Of a stretch of DNA of 64,000 nt, positions 59,920 through 64,000 are shown piece by piece. The notes under the pieces are model-generated. The model saw nothing but the letters and a program-made list of their open reading frames with translations. It was not told the origin of the DNA and did not search any database. A program made the translations under genes and the position numbers. Numbering within the stretch: position 1 is the first letter of the stretch; each line of letters begins with the position of its first letter. The DNA comes from Pelomonas margarita (lineage in GTDB: Bacteria; Pseudomonadota; Gammaproteobacteria; Burkholderiales; Burkholderiaceae_C), in the NCBI RefSeq assembly GCF_043555875.1, contig NZ_JBIGHW010000007.1, forward strand, positions 124,001 to 188,000, in the 5' to 3' direction.

Positions 59920-60675
59920 TCAGTCCCGGAAGTTGCTGTTCAGGCGGTCCAGCTTGCGCAGCAACGCCGGCCACACGAAGGCGCCGCCCAGGCCGCCGGT
60001 CTGCACGCGCATAGCCTCGGCGGTGCCGCGCAGGATGGCGGGGTCCACGGGCGTCAGCGCGCCGCCGCCGCTTTGTGCGGCGAGCTGGATGCGGCAGGTG
60101 GCCTCGAAGGTGTGCATGGCCAGGAAGGCATCGGCCACCGACCGGCCCACCGTCAGCAGGCCGTGGTTCTTCAGCAGCAGGAAGGTGGCGGCGCCCAGGT
60201 CGGCCTGCAGGCGCGGCCCCTCGTCGGGGCGGAAGGCCACACCCTCGTAACCATGCGTGGCCAGCGATGCCAGCACGAAGGTGCTCTGCTGCGAGATGGG
60301 CAGCACGCCACCCGCCTGCGCGCTGACCGCCACACCGGCCGTCGTGTGGGTGTGCAGCACGCATTGCACGTCGGGCCGCGCCGCGTGCACGGCGCTGTGG
60401 ATGACGAAACCGGCCGGGTTGACCGGGTACGGCGAGTCGATCACCTTGTGGCATTGGCCGTCCACCTTCACGAGGCTGCTGGCCGTGATCTCATCGAACA
60501 TGAGCCCATAGGGGTTGATGAGGAAGTGATGCTCGGGGCCAGGCACGCGGGCGCTGATGTGGGTGAAGACGAGGTCGTCCCAGCCCATCAGCGCCACGAG
60601 CCGATAGCAGGCCGCGAGGTCTTCGCGCAGCGCCCATTCTTCGGGGCCTACCTGGTCGCGCACGGTCGAGGTCAT
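59920..60675 (-). CDS. Class II aldolase/adducin family protein
   Basis: This is a 251-residue protein of the class II aldolase/adducin N-terminal fold. Zinc-ligand His residues are seen in CVLHTHTTAGVAVSA (about 99-113) and KNHGLLTVG (about 168), with the nearby FTHISARVPGPEHHFLINP typical of the family. The ATG at 60675 has GGAG 6 bases upstream. It is the first gene of the aldolase-BASS-GST operon and divergent to the Crp/Fnr gene, which may control it. Substrate class (fuculose-, ribulose-phosphate-like or other) is not clear; many such proteins are not sugar-phosphate aldolases. Confidence 0.9.
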   Translation of the reverse strand: MTSTVRDQVGPEEWALREDLAACYRLVALMGWDDLVFTHISARVPGPEHHFLINPYGLMFDEITASSLVKVDGQCHKVIDSPYPVNPAGFVIHSAVHAARPDVQCVLHTHTTAGVAVSAQAGGVLPISQQSTFVLASLATHGYEGVAFRPDEGPRLQADLGAATFLLLKNHGLLTVGRSVADAFLAMHTFEATCRIQLAAQSGGGALTPVDPAILRGTAEAMRVQTGGLGGAFVWPALLRKLDRLNSNFRD

Positions 60676-60694
60676 GGCTGTCTCCTTCAAGTGG

Positions 60695-60749
60695 TTGTCT
60701 GACGATTGGGGCATGCGCGGGGCCTGTCGATCTGTCCGAAACCAGACAA
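60695..60749. promoter_or_regulatory. Inverted repeat in the divergent aldolase/Crp gap
   Basis: TTGTCTG (60695-60701) and CAGACAA (60743-60749) form an inverted pair 41 bases apart in the 82-base gap between the two divergent starts. They may be half-sites of one operator serving both genes. The sequence is not the classical Crp or Fnr box. Confidence 0.35.
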
Positions 60750-60757
60750 TTCAGGGC

Positions 60758-61432
60758 ATGCCCGAATACTTGGCCCTGCGTGACAACCCGTGGTTCGCGT
60801 CTCTGCCCGCCACGCTGGCCGACGCGGTGCTGGCCGCCGGCCGCGTACAGCCCCTGGCCGCGGGCGAGGTGCTGTTCCGCCAGGGCGATGCGCCGGGGGA
60901 CTGGCACGCCGTGTACAGCGGCGCCATCAAAGCCAGCAGCACAGCGGCGGACGGCACCGAGTCCATCCTTGCCGTGCTGGAGCCGGGCAACTGGTTCGGC
61001 GAGATCTCGCTGCTGGACGGCGGCCCACGCGTGCACGACGCCACGGCCATGGGCGCTACCACCGTGTTCGCCGTGCCGGCCAATGCCTTCGCGCGCTTCA
61101 TGCAGGACACCGCGTTCGCGACCGCGCTGGCGCGGCTCATGGCCGGGCGGCTGCGCACGTTGTTCGGCATCGTCGAGGACGCCACGCTGCGACCCACCCG
61201 CGCCCGGCTGGCCCGGCGGCTGGCGCTGCTGGCGCGCGGCGACGCCACGCAGGCATTGCAGGCGCGCCAGCACCTGCCGGTATCGCAGGAGGCGCTGGCG
61301 ATGATGCTGGGCCTGACCCGCCAGACACTGAGCAAGGAGCTGGGCGAGCTGGCCAAGGCCGGCGCCGTGAAGCTGGGCTACCGCAGCATCGCCATCGTCG
61401 ACGCGGCGCTACTGGACCGGCTGGGCGAGTAG
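60758..61432 (+). CDS. Crp/Fnr family transcriptional regulator
   Basis: This is a 224-residue regulator with a cyclic-nucleotide-binding-like sensor (about residues 15-130; GEVLFRQGDAPGDWHAVYSG, NWFGEISLLDG) and a C-terminal winged helix (about 150-220; HLPVSQEALAMMLGLTRQTL). No Cys cluster for iron-sulfur is visible, so it is not an Fnr oxygen sensor. The start at 60758 has only a short AGGG site; an ATG at 60713 is in frame and possible. It is divergent from the class II aldolase operon. Confidence 0.88.
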   Translation: MPEYLALRDNPWFASLPATLADAVLAAGRVQPLAAGEVLFRQGDAPGDWHAVYSGAIKASSTAADGTESILAVLEPGNWFGEISLLDGGPRVHDATAMGATTVFAVPANAFARFMQDTAFATALARLMAGRLRTLFGIVEDATLRPTRARLARRLALLARGDATQALQARQHLPVSQEALAMMLGLTRQTLSKELGELAKAGAVKLGYRSIAIVDAALLDRLGE

Positions 61433-61639
61433 CAGCACCGTCCAGCGGCCGGCGTCGTCGCAGGCCAGTTGCACCAGGCCGGGCCCCGGCACGCCGCCCA
61501 CACGCGCGTGGCTGAGCGCCGTCAGCTCGCGCAGCAGCACGCTGACGCGCGCGTCCAGCCGCTTGGCCAGCCGCGTCAGCGCGACGGGCTCGCCGGCCGG
61601 CGCCAGCTCGCGCAGCGCCTGAAGCAGCTCAGCCTGCAT
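61409..61639 (-). CDS. Small winged-helix-like protein beside the molybdoprotein
   Basis: This 76-residue protein is of unknown function. Residues about 1-50 look like a small winged helix (LAKRLDARVSVLLRELTALS), followed by a short beta hairpin (VGGVPGPGLVQLACDDAGRW). It overlaps the 3' end of the YdeP-type gene by 11 bases and the 3' end of the convergent Crp gene by 24 bases. Overlap with the oxidoreductase suggests translational coupling and a joint role, for example regulation or maturation. The coding case rests on composition and position only. Confidence 0.6.
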   Translation of the reverse strand: MQAELLQALRELAPAGEPVALTRLAKRLDARVSVLLRELTALSHARVGGVPGPGLVQLACDDAGRWTVLLLAQPVQ

Positions 61640-63914
61640 GGCGCGTCAGCACGACCGGGATGGACTTGCTGGTGGGCGTGCGCGCGGTGATGGAAAAACT
61701 CTCCAGCGGCACCAGCGGGTTGGTCTCGGGGTAGTAGCTGGCCAAGCAACCGCGCGGGATGTCGTAGGCCACCAGCAGGAAGCGCTCGGCACGGCGCTGC
61801 TGCACGTCGCCGCCGGCCTCACCGATGTAGAGGCTGGTGATGTCCACCCAGTCACCCGCTTTCAGGCCCAGGTCCTTCAGGTCGTCGGCGTGGATAAAGA
61901 CGACTCGGCGGTGGCCGTAGACGCCGCGATAGCGGTCGTCGTGGCCGTAGATGGTGGTGTTGTACTGGTCGTGCGAGCGCAGCGTGGTCAGCGTGAAGAC
62001 GCGTTGGTCTCGGTGGCGATCGGCCACGCGCTCTGTGGCCAAGTCGGTCGGCAGCGCATGCGTACTGAACTCCGCGCGGCCGCTGGCCGTGGCCCAGACG
62101 CGCTCGCTGGCGGTGTTGCGCAGCCGGAAGCCGCCGGGCGCCTTGAGCTTCTCGTTGAAGCCGGCGAAGTCAGGCAGCACGGCTTCGATCTTGTCGCGAA
62201 TGGCGGCGTAGTCCCCCGCCAGCGCCAGCCACGGCGTGCGGCTGGCCGGCAGCGTGGCCGCCGCCATGCGGGCCACCACCATGGGCTCGGACAGCAGGTG
62301 CTCGCTGGCCGGCGCGTTCATACCGTGCGACAGGTGCACCATGCTCATCGAGTCTTCCACCGTGACGCCCTGCGGGCCGCTGGCCTGCATGTCGATCTCG
62401 GTGCGGCCCAGCACCGGCAGCACCAGCGCCTGACGGCCGTGCACGACGTGGCTGCGGTTGAACTTGGTGGTGATGTGCACCGTCAGCCCGCACTGGCGAA
62501 GCGCGCGCCACGTGGCCGCCGTGTCGGGCGTGGCCGCAGCGAAGTTGCCACCCATCGCGATGAACACCTTGCCCCGGCCGTCCAGCATGGCCTGAATGGC
62601 ACCGACCGTGTCGACGCCATGCGCGCGCGGCGGCGTGAACCCGAACACCTCGCCCAGCTTGTCGAGAAAGGCTGGCGCGGGCTTCTCGTAGATGCCCATC
62701 GTGCGGTCGCCCTGCACGTTGCTGTGGCCACGCACCGGGCAGGCGCCGGCGCCAGGCCGGCCCAGGTTGCCGCGCAGCAGCAACAGGTTGACGATCATCT
62801 GGATGGTCGCCACCGAATGCCGGTGCTGCGTGATGCCCATGCCCCAGCAGGCGATGACGCGCTCGCTGCTGGCGTAGAGGTCGGCCGCCTGCTCGATCTG
62901 CTCGCGGGTCAGCCCCGAGGCGTCGACGAGCGGGGCCCATGGCTGCTCGCGCAGCTCGGCGACGAACGACTCGAAGCCGGTCGTGTGCTCGGCGATGAAG
63001 GCCTCGTCCAGCAGCCCGCGCTCGACGACGCGCTTGCACATGCCCTTGAGCAACGCAAAGTCGCCGCCCACCTTGAGCTGGACGTAGTGGCTGCTGATCG
63101 GCGAGTCGCCCAGCGTGGCCATCTCCATCGCGTTCTGCGGGTCGGCAAAGCGCTCCAGGCCCCGCTCGCGCAGCGGGTTGAAGCTGATGATGCGCGCGCC
63201 GCGCTTGCGGGCCGCGCGCAGCTCGCCCAGCATGCGCGGGTGGTTGGTGCCGGGGTTCTGGCCGAACACGAGGATGCAGTCGGCCTGCTCAAAGTCCGCC
63301 AGCGTCACCGTACCCTTGCCGACGCCGATGGTGGGCTTGAGCCCCGAGCCGCTGGGCTCGTGGCACATGTTGGAGCAGTCGGGGAAGTTGTTGGTGCCGA
63401 ACTCGCGCACGAACAGCTGGTACAGGAATGCGGCCTCGTTGCTGGTGCGCCCCGACGTGTAGAAGATGGCCTCGTTCGGGTCCGGCAGCGCCCGCAGCTC
63501 GCTGGCGATCAGCGCGAAGGCGGCGTCCCAGCTCGTACGCTCGTAGCGGTCCGTCTGCGGGTTGTAGGCCATGGGCTCGGTCAGCCGGCCGGTGGCCTCC
63601 AGCTCGTAGTCCGACACCTCGGCCCACTCGCTCAAGGTCTTCGCGCCAATGACCTCGGGCGTGGCCCGCCGCGCTGTCGCCTCGGCGGCCACGGCCTTGG
63701 CGCCGTTCTCGCAGAACTCGAAGGTGGAGCGGTGGTCGCGGTCCGGCCACGCGCAGCCGGGGCAGTCGAAGCCGTCGGCCTGGTTGGCATGCAGCAGCGT
63801 CTTGGCGCCCTTCACCGGCACGCCCTGCTCGTTCAGGTGCCTGGCCACGCTCTTCAGCGCGCCCCAGCCCCCGGCGGGGCCGTCGTACAGCTCAATCTTC
63901 TTGGCTTCACTCAT
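61629..63914 (-). CDS. FdhF/YdeP family molybdopterin oxidoreductase
   Basis: This is a 761-residue cytoplasmic oxidoreductase of the FdhF/YdeP family (E. coli YdeP is 759), with bis-MGD molybdenum cofactor. FDCPGCAWPD near residue 50, TSGRTSNEAAFLYQLFVREF and NMCHEPSGSGLKPTIGVGKG, then QNPGTNHPRMLGELRAA and CPVRGHSNVQGDRTMG are family features; the C-terminal dinucleotide-binding domain includes LRSHDQYNTTIYGHDDRYRG. The set of Cys for a full [4Fe-4S] cluster of FdhF is not obvious. The ATG at 63914 gives the usual MSEAKKIELYDGPAGGWGAL start. In E. coli the gene is tied to acid resistance; the reaction is unknown. Confidence 0.93.
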   Translation of the reverse strand: MSEAKKIELYDGPAGGWGALKSVARHLNEQGVPVKGAKTLLHANQADGFDCPGCAWPDRDHRSTFEFCENGAKAVAAEATARRATPEVIGAKTLSEWAEVSDYELEATGRLTEPMAYNPQTDRYERTSWDAAFALIASELRALPDPNEAIFYTSGRTSNEAAFLYQLFVREFGTNNFPDCSNMCHEPSGSGLKPTIGVGKGTVTLADFEQADCILVFGQNPGTNHPRMLGELRAARKRGARIISFNPLRERGLERFADPQNAMEMATLGDSPISSHYVQLKVGGDFALLKGMCKRVVERGLLDEAFIAEHTTGFESFVAELREQPWAPLVDASGLTREQIEQAADLYASSERVIACWGMGITQHRHSVATIQMIVNLLLLRGNLGRPGAGACPVRGHSNVQGDRTMGIYEKPAPAFLDKLGEVFGFTPPRAHGVDTVGAIQAMLDGRGKVFIAMGGNFAAATPDTAATWRALRQCGLTVHITTKFNRSHVVHGRQALVLPVLGRTEIDMQASGPQGVTVEDSMSMVHLSHGMNAPASEHLLSEPMVVARMAAATLPASRTPWLALAGDYAAIRDKIEAVLPDFAGFNEKLKAPGGFRLRNTASERVWATASGRAEFSTHALPTDLATERVADRHRDQRVFTLTTLRSHDQYNTTIYGHDDRYRGVYGHRRVVFIHADDLKDLGLKAGDWVDITSLYIGEAGGDVQQRRAERFLLVAYDIPRGCLASYYPETNPLVPLESFSITARTPTSKSIPVVLTRHAG

Positions 63915-64000
63915 GGCGGGGCAGCCTAGCACTGCAGGCTGCCCCGTCTCGCGGAGCAACCGCCTTCGCCCAGGCGCCGGCCTTGCGGCATTCGCCCCCC

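Noticed and set aside
61638..63929. Plus-strand open frame of about 760 codons opposite the YdeP-type gene
   Set aside because: It mirrors the oxidoreductase gene codon by codon, shows Arg/His/Gln-rich low-information sequence, and has no ribosome site or family motif.
1..64000. CRISPR arrays, tRNA/rRNA genes, IS elements, prophage or toxin-antitoxin modules
   Set aside because: I looked for regularly spaced repeats, cloverleaf-type sequences, transposase or integrase motifs and small paired genes, and found none that can be supported. The only clear interspersed repeat is the 92-bp element at 46315-46406.

Overview
The window is high-GC, densely coded DNA with frequent ATGA/TGATG stop-start overlaps, PEP-CTERM sorting, an H-NS family protein of the short beta-proteobacterial type, and two very large TonB-dependent receptors. 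This fits a polysaccharide-degrading member of the Burkholderiales, of the Roseateles/Mitsuaria/Pelomonas/Rubrivivax kind. The placement is inferred from gene content only. I saw no tRNA, rRNA, CRISPR array, insertion sequence or phage module.

Left flank (1-7.5 kb): a 5'-truncated pirin, a methyl-accepting chemotaxis protein ending in a CheR/CheB-docking-like pentapeptide, a DUF938 methyltransferase, a GrpB/UPF0157 protein, and a branched-chain-amino-acid-type ABC transporter (livH, a fused livM-livG, livF) with no binding protein beside it.

Galactan/pectin side-chain locus (7.5-24.8 kb, almost all on the minus strand): dgoD-dgoK-dgoA-GH35 beta-galactosidase, then a TonB receptor, an SMP-30 lactonase, an AraFGH-type sugar ABC importer, a GH53 endo-galactanase, an SDR dehydrogenase and a LysR regulator. 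Together these can take (arabino)galactan through oligosaccharides and galactose, via galactonolactone, galactonate, KDGal and KDPGal, to pyruvate plus glyceraldehyde-3-phosphate (the De Ley-Doudoroff route). Next to it lies a PL4 rhamnogalacturonan lyase, so the natural substrate may be rhamnogalacturonan I with galactan side chains. Between dgoD and PL4 sits a tiny stand-alone transcription unit for a 34-residue hydrophobic protein.

Cellulose and xyloglucan locus (24.9-55.7 kb): a minus-strand group (GH9 endoglucanase, AmpG-like MFS carrier, CE4 deacetylase, a one-membrane-span unknown) and a GH31 alpha-xylosidase. Divergent from these is a long plus-strand series: ROK regulator, xylB, xylA, TonB receptor, DUF5597-type GH35, GH95 alpha-fucosidase, two-domain SGNH esterase, GH1 beta-glucosidase, GPH symporter, GH43, GH39, a GH5 lipoprotein, a PEP-CTERM protein of unknown role and two further GH5 enzymes. 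The set covers the bonds of fucosylated, acetylated xyloglucan. Surface GH5/GH9 enzymes cut the backbone, the TonB receptor imports oligosaccharides, periplasmic GH35/GH95/esterase/GH43/GH39 trim side chains, the GPH carrier brings in small products such as isoprimeverose, and cytoplasmic GH31/GH1 with XylA/XylB finish the job. An H-NS family gene closes the locus.

Right flank (56-64 kb): a DegP/DegQ-type protease, a small secreted unknown, a GST, a bile-acid:sodium-symporter family carrier, a class II aldolase-like protein, a Crp/Fnr regulator, and an FdhF/YdeP-type molybdopterin oxidoreductase with a 76-residue partner.

Non-coding signals include three intrinsic terminators, a perfect LacI-type palindrome before GH9 with a degenerate copy before the second TonB receptor, a TetR-like palindrome before livH, and a 92-bp palindromic repeat element inserted directly before the GPH symporter start codon.
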